A stretch of DNA of 64,000 bases from Pseudomonas sp. TH41 (GTDB taxonomy: Bacteria > Pseudomonadota > Gammaproteobacteria > Pseudomonadales > Pseudomonadaceae), in NCBI RefSeq assembly GCF_016650695.1, contig NZ_JAEKFH010000004.1:186001-250000 (forward strand), written 5' to 3'. Shown piece by piece: positions 44,421 to 53,724 of the stretch. The notes beneath the pieces are model-generated. The model was not told where the DNA came from and did no database searches. It worked only from the letters and a program-made list of their open reading frames with translations. Position 1 is the stretch's first letter. Each line of letters opens with the position of its first letter. The translations under genes were made by a program, and so were the position numbers.

Positions 44421-46258
44421 AACCCGTACGTGCCCTGCTCCTGCAGGCCAGCGGTCTGCTGTTCGCCGGGCTGGCCTGTGCCGCCCCGCAGCATGCCCTG
44501 ACCCTGTACAACGAGCCGCCGAAATACCCGGCCGACTTCAAACACTTTGACTACGTGAACCCGGACGCCCCCAAAGGCGGGATCTTCCGTCAGGCCGGTT
44601 TCGGTGGCTTCGACAGCCTCAACCCCTTCATCAGCAAGGGGGTCGCGGCTGACGACGTCGGCATGATCTACGACACCCTGGCCAAACAAGGCCTCGATGA
44701 ACCGTTCACCGAGTACGGCCTGGTCGCCGGCAAGATCGAGAAAGCCCCGGACAACAGTTGGGTGCGTTTCTACCTGCGTCCCGAAGCCCGCTTCCACGAC
44801 GGTCATCCGATACGCGCCGAGGACGTGGTGTTCAGCTTCCAGACCTTGGTCAAGGACGGCGCGCCGATGTACCGCGGTTACTACAGTGACGTCGATGACG
44901 TGATCGCTGAAGACCCGCTCACGGTGCTGTTCAAATTCAAGCACAGCAACAACCGTGAACTGCCGTTGATCCTTGGCCAGTTACCGGTGCTCCCCAAGCA
45001 TTGGTGGGCCACACGCGATTTCACCAAGGGCAATCTGGAAATACCGCTGGGCAGCGGCCCGTACAAGGTCAGCCAAGTGAAGGCCGGGCGCTCGGTGCGT
45101 TATGAGCGGGTCAAGGATTACTGGGGCAAGGACCTGCCGGTGAATCGCGGGTTCTACAACTTCGATGTGATGACCACCGACTACTACCGCGACAACACCG
45201 TGGCGCTGGAAGCGCTCAAGGCCGGGCAGTTCGATTATTGGCTGGAGATGACCGCGAAGAACTGGGCCAACGCCTACAACATCCCGGCGGTGACCGAAGG
45301 CCGGCTGGTCAAGGAACAGATCCCCAACGGCAACCCGACCGGCATGCAAGGGTTCGTGTTCAACCTGCGCCGCCCGGTGTTTCAGGACGTGCGCGTGCGC
45401 CAGGCGCTGACCCTGTTGCTGGATTTCGAATGGACCAACAAGCAACTGTTCAACGGCGCCTACGCGCGCACCCGCAGCTATTTCGAGAATTCGGAGATGG
45501 CCGCCACCGGCCTGCCGGACGCCGATCAGCTGGCGATTCTCGATCCGTTCCGCGGCAAGATCCCCGAGCAGGTGTTCAGCGAGGCGTTCCAGAACCCGGT
45601 GACCGACGCCAGCGGCATGATCCGCACCCAGCAACGCAAGGCCTATCAATTACTGCAAGAGGCCGGCTGGCGGATCGTCGACGACAAGATGGTCGACGCC
45701 ACCGGTAAACCCGTCACCCTCGAATTCCTGCTGGCCCAGACCGAATTCGAGCGTGTGCTGTTGCCGTTCAAGCGTAACCTCAGCGACCTGGGCATCGACC
45801 TGGTGATCCGTCGGGTCGACGTCTCGCAATACATCAACCGCGTGCGTTCACGTGACTTCGACATGATCGTCGGCAGCTTCCCGCAGTCCAACTCGCCGGG
45901 TAACGAACAGCGCGAGTTCTGGATGTCCGCCGCCGCCGACAAACCCGGCAGCCGTAATTCCATGGGGTTGAAGGATCCGGTGGTGGATCAATTGGTCGAG
46001 CAACTGATCAACGCTGATTCGCGCAAAAGTCTGGTGGCCCACGCTCGCGCACTGGACCGCGTGCTGCAATGGGGCTATTACGTGATCCCCAACTGGCACA
46101 TCAAGACTTGGCGCGTCGCTTATTGGAACCACATCGGTCATCCGAAAATCTCACCCACGTACGACGTCGGCATTGCCACCTGGTGGATCAAGCCCAACGT
46201 GGCGCCGGCGATAGAGATCGAAACCAAACTGCAAGCCGACCCTGCGGGCACGGAGTAA
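44417..46258 (+). CDS. nppA2: Peptide ABC transporter, periplasmic binding protein 2
   Basis: A 613-residue paralogue of the preceding protein. It begins at the ATG at 44417, which overlaps the nppA1 stop, and has a signal peptide ending CAA near residue 22. It shares the same block order (DAPKGGIFRQAGFGGFDSLN, VRFYLRPEARFHDG, FTKGNLEIPLGSGPYK, VRYERVKDYWGKD). Two binding proteins in tandem suggest different peptide or nucleoside-peptide ligands feeding one permease. It is followed by nppB after 4 bases. Confidence 0.87.
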   Translation: MKPVRALLLQASGLLFAGLACAAPQHALTLYNEPPKYPADFKHFDYVNPDAPKGGIFRQAGFGGFDSLNPFISKGVAADDVGMIYDTLAKQGLDEPFTEYGLVAGKIEKAPDNSWVRFYLRPEARFHDGHPIRAEDVVFSFQTLVKDGAPMYRGYYSDVDDVIAEDPLTVLFKFKHSNNRELPLILGQLPVLPKHWWATRDFTKGNLEIPLGSGPYKVSQVKAGRSVRYERVKDYWGKDLPVNRGFYNFDVMTTDYYRDNTVALEALKAGQFDYWLEMTAKNWANAYNIPAVTEGRLVKEQIPNGNPTGMQGFVFNLRRPVFQDVRVRQALTLLLDFEWTNKQLFNGAYARTRSYFENSEMAATGLPDADQLAILDPFRGKIPEQVFSEAFQNPVTDASGMIRTQQRKAYQLLQEAGWRIVDDKMVDATGKPVTLEFLLAQTEFERVLLPFKRNLSDLGIDLVIRRVDVSQYINRVRSRDFDMIVGSFPQSNSPGNEQREFWMSAAADKPGSRNSMGLKDPVVDQLVEQLINADSRKSLVAHARALDRVLQWGYYVIPNWHIKTWRVAYWNHIGHPKISPTYDVGIATWWIKPNVAPAIEIETKLQADPAGTE

Positions 46259-46262
46259 TCAG

Positions 46263-47336
46263 ATGCTGGCGTATATTTTTCGGCGACTGCTGCTGATCAT
46301 CCCGACGTTGCTCGGCATTTTGCTGATCAACTTCGTGATCATCCAGGCCGCCCCCGGTGGGCCGGTGGAACAGATGATTGCCAAGCTCGAGGGCTTTGAA
46401 GGCGCCACCAGCCGGATCGCCGGTGGCGGCGCCGAAGTCTCCGTGGCCGGCTCCGCCTATCGCGGCGCGCAGGGCCTGGACCCGATGCTGGTGAAAGAAA
46501 TCGAGCACATGTACGGCTTCGACAAATCGGCGCCGGAACGCCTGTGGATCATGATCAAGAACTACGCCACCCTCGACTTCGGCGACAGCTTCTTCCGCGA
46601 CGCCAAGGTCATCGACCTGATCAAGGAAAAGATGCCGGTGTCGATCTCGCTCGGGTTGTGGAGCACGCTGATCATGTACCTGGTGTCGATACCGCTGGGG
46701 ATCGCCAAGGCCACCCGACACGGCAGCCATTTCGACGTCTGGACCAGTTCGTTGATCATTGTCGGTTACGCAATCCCGGCGTTTCTGTTCGCCATTCTGT
46801 TGATCGTCGTCTTCGCTGGAGGCAGTTATTTCAACTGGTTCCCGCTAAGGGGCCTGACCTCGAATAACTTCGACGAGCTGAGCATGGGCGCCAAGGTGCT
46901 CGATTACTTCTGGCACCTCGCGTTACCCGTGACCGCGCTGGTGATCGGCAACTTCGCAACCATGACCCTGCTGACCAAGAACAGCTTCCTCGACGAAATC
47001 AATAAACAGTACGTGGTGACCGCCAAGGCCAAGGGCCTGACCCAGCATCGAGTGCTCTACGGCCATGTGTTCCGCAATGCGATGCTGCTGGTGATCGCCG
47101 GTTTCCCTTCGGCGTTCATCGGGATTTTCTTCACCGGCTCGCTGCTGGTCGAAGTGATCTTCTCGCTGGATGGCATGGGCTTGATGAGCTTTGAAGCAGC
47201 GATCAACCGTGATTACCCGGTGGTCTTTGGCACGCTGTTTATCTTCACATTGTTAGGGTTGGTGGTGAAATTGATCGGCGACCTCACGTACACCCTGGTG
47301 GATCCGCGCATCGACTTCGAAAACCGGGAGCATTGA
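46263..47336 (+). CDS. nppB: Peptide ABC transporter permease 1, YejB-like
   Basis: A 357-residue inner-membrane permease with six predicted helices. It starts MLAYIFRRLLLIIPTLLGIL, followed by a periplasmic loop. The ABC-coupling EAA region is near the C terminus (DEINKQYVVTAKAKGLTQHR VLYGHV, with the G at the expected place). YejB-like permeases of the microcin C and peptide uptake family have this size. It ends 1 base before the nppC start. Confidence 0.88.
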   Translation: MLAYIFRRLLLIIPTLLGILLINFVIIQAAPGGPVEQMIAKLEGFEGATSRIAGGGAEVSVAGSAYRGAQGLDPMLVKEIEHMYGFDKSAPERLWIMIKNYATLDFGDSFFRDAKVIDLIKEKMPVSISLGLWSTLIMYLVSIPLGIAKATRHGSHFDVWTSSLIIVGYAIPAFLFAILLIVVFAGGSYFNWFPLRGLTSNNFDELSMGAKVLDYFWHLALPVTALVIGNFATMTLLTKNSFLDEINKQYVVTAKAKGLTQHRVLYGHVFRNAMLLVIAGFPSAFIGIFFTGSLLVEVIFSLDGMGLMSFEAAINRDYPVVFGTLFIFTLLGLVVKLIGDLTYTLVDPRIDFENREH

Positions 47337-47337
47337 G

Positions 47338-48357
47338 ATGAACCTGTCCCCGCTCAATCGACGACGTTTCGAACTGTTCAAAGCCAACAAGCGAGGCTGG
47401 TGGTCGTTGTGGCTGTTTTTGGTGCTGTTCGGCGCCAGCCTCGGCGCCGAATTGATCGCCAACGACAAACCGCTGGTGGTGCACTACGACAATGGCTGGT
47501 ATTTCCCGGCCCTCAAGCGCTACCCGGAAACCACCTTCGGCGGCGAATTCCCGCTGGAAGCCAACTACAAGAGCCCGTACATCCGCGAATTGCTCAAGGC
47601 CAAAGACGCCTGGGTGCTGTGGGCGCCCATTCCGTTCAGTTACCAAAGCATCAACTATGACCTGAAAGTGCCTGCACCCGGGCCGCCCTCGGCCGACAAC
47701 TTGCTGGGCACTGACGATCAGGGGCGCGATGTACTGGCCCGGGTGATCTACGGCTTCCGGATTTCGGTATTGTTTGCCCTGACGCTGACCATCCTTAGCT
47801 CGATCATCGGTGTGATCGCCGGGGCCTTGCAGGGTTTCTATGGCGGCTGGGTCGACTTGGCCGGGCAGCGGTTTCTGGAAATCTGGTCCGGCCTGCCGGT
47901 GCTGTATCTGCTGATCATTCTGGCCAGCTTCGTGCAGCCCAATTTCTGGTGGCTGCTGGGGATCATGTTGCTGTTTTCCTGGATGAGCCTGGTGGATGTG
48001 GTCCGCGCCGAGTTCCTGCGCGGACGCAACCTGGAATATGTACGCGCGGCCAGGGCGCTGGGGATGCAGAACGGTGCGATCATGTTCCGCCACATTCTGC
48101 CCAATGCGATGGTCTCGACCATGACCTTCATGCCGTTCATCCTGACCGGCGCTATCGGCACCCTGACCGCCCTGGATTTCCTCGGCTTCGGCCTGCCGCC
48201 CGGCGCGCCGTCCCTCGGCGAGCTGGTGGCGCAGGGCAAATCCAACTTGCAGGCGCCTTGGCTCGGCATGAGCGCGTTTGCCGTGCTGGCGTTGATGTTG
48301 AGTTTGCTGGTGTTCATCGGCGAGTCCGCTCGCGATGCCTTCGACCCGAGGAAGTGA
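47338..48357 (+). CDS. nppC: Peptide ABC transporter permease 2, YejE-like
   Basis: A 339-residue permease. A long periplasmic loop between the first and second helices (about 45-140) and a GTDDQGRDVLARVIYGFR block are characteristic of the OppC/YejE type, with an EAA loop in RGRNLEYVRAARALGMQN. It partners NppB to make the membrane channel. One base separates it from the ATPase gene, so the five-gene set is one operon. Confidence 0.88.
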   Translation: MNLSPLNRRRFELFKANKRGWWSLWLFLVLFGASLGAELIANDKPLVVHYDNGWYFPALKRYPETTFGGEFPLEANYKSPYIRELLKAKDAWVLWAPIPFSYQSINYDLKVPAPGPPSADNLLGTDDQGRDVLARVIYGFRISVLFALTLTILSSIIGVIAGALQGFYGGWVDLAGQRFLEIWSGLPVLYLLIILASFVQPNFWWLLGIMLLFSWMSLVDVVRAEFLRGRNLEYVRAARALGMQNGAIMFRHILPNAMVSTMTFMPFILTGAIGTLTALDFLGFGLPPGAPSLGELVAQGKSNLQAPWLGMSAFAVLALMLSLLVFIGESARDAFDPRK

Positions 48358-48358
48358 A

Positions 48359-49969
48359 ATGAATCAGGACAATCTGATCGAAGTGCGCGACCTGGCCGTC
48401 GAATTCGTCGTTGGTGAGCGCTGCCAGCGTGTCGTCGAGGGCGTCAGTTTCGACATCAAGCGCGGTGAAACCCTGGCGCTCGTGGGCGAAAGTGGTTCCG
48501 GCAAATCGGTCACCGCCCACTCGATCCTGCGTTTGTTGCCCTACCCGCTCGCCCGACACCCGTCCGGGACCATCGAATATTCCGGGCAAAACCTGCTGAG
48601 CCTGAAAGAGAAAACCATCCGCCACATCCGCGGTAACCGGATCGCGATGATCTTTCAAGAGCCGATGACCTCGCTGAATCCGCTGCACTCGATCGAAAAG
48701 CAGATCAACGAGGTGCTGGGTATTCACAAAGGCCTGATCGGTAAAGTAGCGACCAAACGTACGCTGGAATTGCTGGAACTGGTCGGCATTCCAGAACCGC
48801 ATAAGCGCCTCAAGGCCCTGCCCCACGAATTGTCCGGCGGTCAGCGCCAGCGGGTGATGATCGCGATGGCCCTGGCCAACGAGCCGGAATTGCTGATTGC
48901 CGACGAACCGACCACCGCCCTGGACGTCACCGTTCAGCTGAAAATCCTCGAATTGCTCAAGGAATTGCAGGCCCGTCTGGGCATGGCATTGCTGCTGATC
49001 AGTCACGATTTGAACCTTGTGCGAAGAATTGCGCATCGCGTATGTGTCATGCAGCGAGGTTGCATCGTCGAACAGGCATCGTGCGAAGAGCTGTTCCGCG
49101 CGCCGCAGCATCCGTACACTCGGGAACTGCTGGCAGCGGAGCCCAGCGGCAAGCCGGCGACCAACGTGATTGGCCCGCCCTTGCTGCAAGTCGAGGACCT
49201 GAAAGTCTGGTTCCCGATCAAAAAAGGCTTTCTTAAAACCACGGTGGATCACGTCAAAGCGGTAGACGGCATCAATTTCAGCCTGCCCCAGGGCCAGACC
49301 CTGGGGATTGTGGGAGAAAGCGGTTCCGGCAAGTCGACACTGGGCTTGGCGATTTTGCGGTTGATTGGCAGCAAAGGCGCGATCCGTTTTGAAGGCAAGC
49401 AGCTAGACTGCCTGACGCAGCAACAGGTTCGACCGTTGCGCCGGGAGATGCAGGTGGTGTTTCAGGACCCGTTTGGCAGCCTGAGCCCGCGGATGAGCGT
49501 GAGCCAGATCGTTGGCGAAGGCCTGCGGATCCATAAAATGGGCACCGAGGCGGAACAGGAACAAGCGATTATTGCGGCACTCAAGGAGGTAGGCCTGGAT
49601 CCGGAAACCCGGAACCGCTACCCCCACGAATTTTCCGGCGGGCAGCGGCAGAGAATCGCCATTGCCCGGGCACTGGTGTTAAAACCGGCGTTGATTCTGC
49701 TGGACGAGCCGACTTCGGCCCTCGACCGGACAGTGCAACGCCAAGTGGTAGAGCTACTGCGTTCACTGCAAACCAAGTACAACCTGACGTACCTGTTTAT
49801 CAGCCATGACCTGGCTGTCGTCAAAGCGCTGAGCCACCAGCTGATGGTGGTCAAGCATGGCCAAGTGGTCGAACAGGGAGACGCGCAAAGTATCTTTGCC
49901 GCCCCCCAACATCCGTATACACAGCAGTTGCTGGAAGCCGCTTTTCTGGCACCAGCCACTGCGCAATAA
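48359..49969 (+). CDS. nppD: Peptide ABC transporter, fused double ATPase (YejF-like)
   Basis: A 536-residue protein with two complete ATPase domains in tandem. Walker A is GESGSGKSV in the first and GESGSGKST in the second. The signatures are LSGGQRQRV and FSGGQRQRI, and the Walker B blocks are LLIADEPTTALD and LILLDEPTSALD. A single chain therefore supplies both nucleotide sites for NppBC. I chose the ATG at 48359, with GAGGAAGTGAA just before it, over an in-frame ATG at 48335 that lies inside nppC. It is last in the npp operon and 21 bases before fabI. Confidence 0.93.
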   Translation: MNQDNLIEVRDLAVEFVVGERCQRVVEGVSFDIKRGETLALVGESGSGKSVTAHSILRLLPYPLARHPSGTIEYSGQNLLSLKEKTIRHIRGNRIAMIFQEPMTSLNPLHSIEKQINEVLGIHKGLIGKVATKRTLELLELVGIPEPHKRLKALPHELSGGQRQRVMIAMALANEPELLIADEPTTALDVTVQLKILELLKELQARLGMALLLISHDLNLVRRIAHRVCVMQRGCIVEQASCEELFRAPQHPYTRELLAAEPSGKPATNVIGPPLLQVEDLKVWFPIKKGFLKTTVDHVKAVDGINFSLPQGQTLGIVGESGSGKSTLGLAILRLIGSKGAIRFEGKQLDCLTQQQVRPLRREMQVVFQDPFGSLSPRMSVSQIVGEGLRIHKMGTEAEQEQAIIAALKEVGLDPETRNRYPHEFSGGQRQRIAIARALVLKPALILLDEPTSALDRTVQRQVVELLRSLQTKYNLTYLFISHDLAVVKALSHQLMVVKHGQVVEQGDAQSIFAAPQHPYTQQLLEAAFLAPATAQ

Positions 49970-49990
49970 CCTGAAAGAGAGGAGCAACAC

Positions 49991-50785
49991 ATGGGTTTTC
50001 TCGCCGGTAAGCGCGTACTGATCGTCGGTGTCGCCAGCAAGCTGTCCATCGCATCCGGCATCGCTGCCGCCATGCATCGCGAGGGCGCTGAGCTTGCCTT
50101 CACTTATCAGAACGACAAACTGAAAGGTCGTGTCGAAGAGTTCGCACAGAGCTGGGGTTCCAACCCGGACCTGTGCTTCCCGTGCGACGTGGCCAGCGAC
50201 GAAGAAATCGCCAAGGTCTTCGTCGAACTGGGCAAGAAGTGGGACGGCCTGGATTGCATCGTGCACTCCGTTGGCTTCGCGCCGGGCGACCAACTGGACG
50301 GCGACTTCACTGAAGCCACCACCCGTGAAGGTTTCCGCATCGCTCACGACATCAGCGCCTACAGCTTCGTGGCCCTGGCCAAGGCTGGCCGCGAAATGAT
50401 GAAAGGCCGCAACGGCAGCCTGCTGACCCTGTCGTACCTGGGCGCCGAGCGCACCATGCCGAACTACAACGTCATGGGCATGGCCAAGGCTTCCCTGGAA
50501 GCTGGCGTGCGTTACCTGGCCGGCTCCCTGGGCCCGGACGGCACCCGCGTCAACTGCGTATCGGCTGGCCCGATCCGCACCCTCGCTGCTTCCGGCATCA
50601 AGAACTTCCGCAAGATGCTGGCCGCCAACGAAGCGCAAACGCCGCTGCGTCGCAACGTCACCATCGACGAAGTCGGCAACGCCGGCGCGTTCCTGTGCTC
50701 GGACCTGGCGTCCGGCATCAGCGGTGAAATCATGTACGTGGACGGTGGTTTCAACACCACGGCCATGGGCAGCCTCGAAGAGTAA
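49991..50785 (+). CDS. fabI: Enoyl-ACP reductase, NADH-dependent
   Basis: A 264-residue short-chain dehydrogenase that reduces trans-2-enoyl-ACP in the last step of fatty-acid elongation, the triclosan target. The cofactor loop GKRVLIVGVASKLSIASGIA and the FabI catalytic block YLGAERTMPNYNVMGMAKA (the Y-x6-Y-type site and the Lys) are intact. It has its own ribosome-binding site (GAGAGGAGC) 21 bases after nppD. A strong terminator follows. The npp-fabI order matches P. aeruginosa. Confidence 0.96.
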   Translation: MGFLAGKRVLIVGVASKLSIASGIAAAMHREGAELAFTYQNDKLKGRVEEFAQSWGSNPDLCFPCDVASDEEIAKVFVELGKKWDGLDCIVHSVGFAPGDQLDGDFTEATTREGFRIAHDISAYSFVALAKAGREMMKGRNGSLLTLSYLGAERTMPNYNVMGMAKASLEAGVRYLAGSLGPDGTRVNCVSAGPIRTLAASGIKNFRKMLAANEAQTPLRRNVTIDEVGNAGAFLCSDLASGISGEIMYVDGGFNTTAMGSLEE

Positions 50786-50802
50786 TTTTCGGCTAGCCAA
50801 CT

Positions 50803-50834
50803 AAAAAACCCGCCTCGATAGGCGGGTTTTTTTA
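50803..50834 (+). terminator. Rho-independent terminator after fabI
   Basis: AAAAAACCCGCCTCGATAGGCGGGTTTTTTTA: a 7-bp GC-rich stem with loop and a run of T, 18 bases after the fabI stop. Confidence 0.93.
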
Positions 50835-50845
50835 TGGCCAATCCC

Positions 50846-50947
50846 TTGTAGGAGCGAGCTTGCTCGCGATGGGCGTTAACGATAACGCGGCGCCCCTGAT
50901 TTACCGAGGTGTGCCGACCCCCATCGCGAGCAAGCTCGCTCCTACAG
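50846..50947. repeat. REPIN, family A
   Basis: Inverted family A REPs at 50846-50872 and 50921-50947, between the fabI terminator and the convergent LysR gene. Confidence 0.9.
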
Positions 50948-50962
50948 AGGGTTGGTGTTTAG

Positions 50963-51823
50963 TCAGCTTTGGGTCAGGCAGTTGGCAAATAGCTGCTGGA
51001 TCGGCTGTGTGCGCTGGCTGTAGCGCTGCAACAGGACGATCTCACGGTAGAACGTCAGTTCGCCCAAGCGAATGATTCTGACCTTCGCGCCATACTCGAG
51101 CCACAACCCGGCTTCGGGAAGCAACGAGATACCCAGCCCGCACTCGACCATTTTCACGATGGCTTCCAGCTCATCCAGCTCCAGGGCTACTTGCACATCG
51201 ATTTGCTGTTCGCGCAAAAACCGCGTCACCAGGCGTCCACCGAATGAATTACGGTCGTAGCGCACATGAGGATGCTGTGCCAGCAACGGCAAGGGGTCGT
51301 CACCCTCAAGGTTCGGCGGCACAATCAACACGAACGGTTCCCGGCGAATGACCTGCGCCGACAGTTCCTTGGGCAACTCGAACGGCGGTTTGATCAGAAT
51401 TGCCAGATCCACCTCCCCGGTGTCGACCTGACTCAACAGATTCAGTGAGACGCCGGGCACCAGTTTCGCCTCCAGCAACGGTGCCTGTTGCCGTAATCGA
51501 ACCAACGCTTGGGGCAACAACCCTGTCTGCGCCGTCGCCACGGCGCCGATTTTCAACTCGCCACGGTATTCGCCAACGTCATCGCAGACAGCCATGCGAC
51601 TGAAGGTTTCCAGCATGTCCCGGGCCATCGGCAATGCCCGCTGCCCCGCCGCATTGAGAATCGCCTGACGCCCGGTACGGTCGAACAGCCGAATACCCAA
51701 CGCGTGCTCCAGATTGCGCATCTGCGCGCTGACTGCCGACTGAGTCAGGCCGATGTGCATTCCGGCTGCCGCGAAGGTGCCGTAACGGGTGACGGCGATG
51801 AAGGTTTTCAATTCCCGCAACAT
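50963..51823 (-). CDS. LysR-family transcriptional regulator
   Basis: A 286-residue LysR regulator starting MLRELKTFIAVTRYGTFAAA. The helix-turn-helix is GLTQSAVSAQMRNLEHALG, and an effector-binding domain follows. The upstream in-frame ATG at 51880 would add 19 residues before the normal LysR start and was not used. It is divergent from the VOC gene at 51936, which is the most likely target by the usual LysR arrangement. The ligand is unknown. Confidence 0.83.
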   Translation of the reverse strand: MLRELKTFIAVTRYGTFAAAGMHIGLTQSAVSAQMRNLEHALGIRLFDRTGRQAILNAAGQRALPMARDMLETFSRMAVCDDVGEYRGELKIGAVATAQTGLLPQALVRLRQQAPLLEAKLVPGVSLNLLSQVDTGEVDLAILIKPPFELPKELSAQVIRREPFVLIVPPNLEGDDPLPLLAQHPHVRYDRNSFGGRLVTRFLREQQIDVQVALELDELEAIVKMVECGLGISLLPEAGLWLEYGAKVRIIRLGELTFYREIVLLQRYSQRTQPIQQLFANCLTQS

Positions 51824-51935
51824 GGCGTTCTCGATCAATCGAAATAATTTGTGCTCGACGCAAAAACTATCGTCTTTCAATCAAAAAGCACAGCGCTAAA
51901 CTCAGTCCATTGACCGACATCTGCGAGGCAATTCG

Positions 51936-52361
51936 ATGCAACTCTCTCCTTTTCATTTAGCCATCCCGGTGTATGACCTAGCGGCTGCGCGCAGTTTCTA
52001 TGGCGAAACCTTCGGCCTGGAAGAAGGCCGTTCGAGCGACCATTGGGTCGACTTCAACTTTTTCGGTCATCAACTGGTGATTCACCTGGCGCCGAAAAGC
52101 GCCGCCCAGGAAGCGGCGCACACCAATGCCGTGGACGGTCATGATGTGCCGGTGCCGCATTTTGGGGTGGTGTTGAGCATGAACGAATGGGAGGCCCTGG
52201 CCGAACGACTGAAAGCCCTCAACACTCGATTCGTGATTGAACCGGGCATTCGGTTTCAGGGATTAGTGGGCGAACAGGCGACGATGTTTCTGTTCGATCC
52301 CTGCGGCAATGCGCTGGAGTTCAAGGCCTTCAAGGACATCAGCCAGTTGTTTGCCAAATAG
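51936..52361 (+). CDS. VOC-superfamily protein (glyoxalase/dioxygenase-like)
   Basis: A 141-residue vicinal-oxygen-chelate-fold protein starting MQLSPFHLAIPVYDLAAARS, with FHLAIPV (metal His position) and NALEFKAFKD (Glu position). The middle region VPHFGVVLSMNEW supplies a further His. It probably binds a divalent metal and acts on a small molecule; the reaction is not determined. It is divergently paired with the LysR gene. Confidence 0.82.
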   Translation: MQLSPFHLAIPVYDLAAARSFYGETFGLEEGRSSDHWVDFNFFGHQLVIHLAPKSAAQEAAHTNAVDGHDVPVPHFGVVLSMNEWEALAERLKALNTRFVIEPGIRFQGLVGEQATMFLFDPCGNALEFKAFKDISQLFAK

Positions 52362-52380
52362 TATTGTCTGCCCGACCGCC

Positions 52381-52475
52381 TTCGCGAGCAGGCTCGCTCC
52401 CACAGTGGGTTTGTGTTGCATACAAATTTATGTAATCACAGAAAATCAGTGTGGGAGCGAGCCTGCTCGCGAAGG
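52381..52475. repeat. REPIN, family A variant (CCTGC loop)
   Basis: Inverted REPs at 52381-52406 and 52450-52475, in the gap between the VOC gene and the convergent GGDEF gene. Confidence 0.9.
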
Positions 52476-52497
52476 GGCCCGCCGACTCAACACCACA

Positions 52498-53082
52498 CTA
52501 GCGGCCCAATACCCTCTCTGCCTCATCTAAAAGCTCTTCCACCGAACCATGAAGGACCGGGTCATATTCGATCTGCCCAATACTGAAACGTATCTCATAC
52601 CCGCGATGCGCCATGGCATTGCGCTCATCGAGCATTTCTTCGAGGCGCACCTTGATTGCGCTGACTTCCACCGAGGCGGACCCTACGAGCAAGGCCACGA
52701 AAGTGGCACTGTCCAGCCGCCCGACCACATCGCTTTCCCGAAAGCCGATGCGTAGTACATCGGCAAAGGTTTTCAGCGCGTTGTCGCCCTCTGTGCGGCC
52801 GAACAGGTAGTTGATGCGCTTGAACTCGTCGAGATTGAAGAACAGCAGCGTCGCCGGCCTGCCCAGTTGTTGGCACGCGTCCAGGCCCAATTGAGCCAGG
52901 GCAATGAAACCGTGCCGATTGGGCAGCAGCGTCAGCTCATCCATGCTCGCCATCTGCACCCCGATCAACTCTTGCTCGGCTTTGCGGGCCAGATCGCGCA
53001 GCAGCTCGCGCTCCTGTTGTGGCGTCCCTGCACGTACACCTGATTTGTGCGGTTTGCCTGGGATCAGCATCGGATACTCCAT
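52498..53082 (-). CDS. Degenerate GGDEF-domain protein (probable c-di-GMP binder)
   Basis: A 194-residue cytoplasmic protein with a coiled N-terminal segment (ERELLRDLARKAEQE) and one GGDEF-fold domain (about 48-190). FFNLDEFKRINYLFGRTEGD keeps the Mg/substrate Asp strand, but the signature itself reads DSATF instead of GG(D/E)EF. The I-site RESD, located 5 residues before, is intact. It cannot make c-di-GMP by the normal mechanism and may bind it as a sensor. It is the first gene read after the REPIN and is not in an operon with the oxidoreductase cluster. ATGs at 53082 and 53070 are both possible. Confidence 0.8.
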   Translation of the reverse strand: MEYPMLIPGKPHKSGVRAGTPQQERELLRDLARKAEQELIGVQMASMDELTLLPNRHGFIALAQLGLDACQQLGRPATLLFFNLDEFKRINYLFGRTEGDNALKTFADVLRIGFRESDVVGRLDSATFVALLVGSASVEVSAIKVRLEEMLDERNAMAHRGYEIRFSIGQIEYDPVLHGSVEELLDEAERVLGR

Positions 53083-53144
53083 TGGCGGATATGTACTTTA
53101 GAGTCGTCCGTACCCGGTTTGACTCCCTGGTAACGGACCGCCGG

Positions 53145-53723
53145 TCAGCTCCCCACCACCGGACACGGGCCACCCGCCTCCGCCCACAGCTTGAATTGAG
53201 TGACGAAAATGTCGTGCGGCACGGGCACCGGAGCGCGATTGCCGCCCGGGTTCCAGCCCCACAACACCAGTTTGTCGTCGCTGACATGTTTGATCAGCGC
53301 CGCGAAATCGCGGTCGCCGTTGCTGGAATGGTCCTTGATCAGGGCGCACAACCGGTCGGCCGGCAGGCCGATCCAGGCCATTTTGTGCGCCGCGGGCGGC
53401 AGCCCCCAGTGCGGCGCTCCCGGTGGTGCATGAGGGCCGTAGCTGGCCGGCGGGTTGTTTTCGGCGTGGCAGGTGGCACACGGCAATCCGGCGGCGCCCT
53501 TGCCGTCCATGCCTCGCACCACGTTCATCGCATGGGGAATGCCAGCGTCGAACTGCAACGGCGAATCACCGGGGATATGGCAGTTCTGGCAGCGCGGGCT
53601 CTGGAAGACTTTCTGCACGGTGTCGAAAGCCTGCAAGGCTTCCTTATCGTCAGCTAACACTTCCGAGGCGTAGACCGCGAGGCCGACCAACACCACCGCA
53701 CCCAGAATCAGATGGCGTCTCAT
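53145..53723 (-). CDS. Two-haem c-type cytochrome-like protein (Ior electron acceptor)
   Basis: A 192-residue exported protein with a leader (HLILGAVVLVGLAVYASEVLA) and two haem-binding motifs, CQNCH near residue 45 and CATCH near residue 81. It follows the molybdenum subunit by 1 base on the same strand, so it should receive electrons from the molybdenum hydroxylase in the periplasm. Only these two CxxCH sites are visible; later cysteines (LCALIK, PCPVV) are not haem motifs. It is longer than a simple cytochrome c, with an extra C-terminal half of unknown fold. Confidence 0.8.
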   Translation of the reverse strand: MRRHLILGAVVLVGLAVYASEVLADDKEALQAFDTVQKVFQSPRCQNCHIPGDSPLQFDAGIPHAMNVVRGMDGKGAAGLPCATCHAENNPPASYGPHAPPGAPHWGLPPAAHKMAWIGLPADRLCALIKDHSSNGDRDFAALIKHVSDDKLVLWGWNPGGNRAPVPVPHDIFVTQFKLWAEAGGPCPVVGS

Positions 53724-53724
53724 C

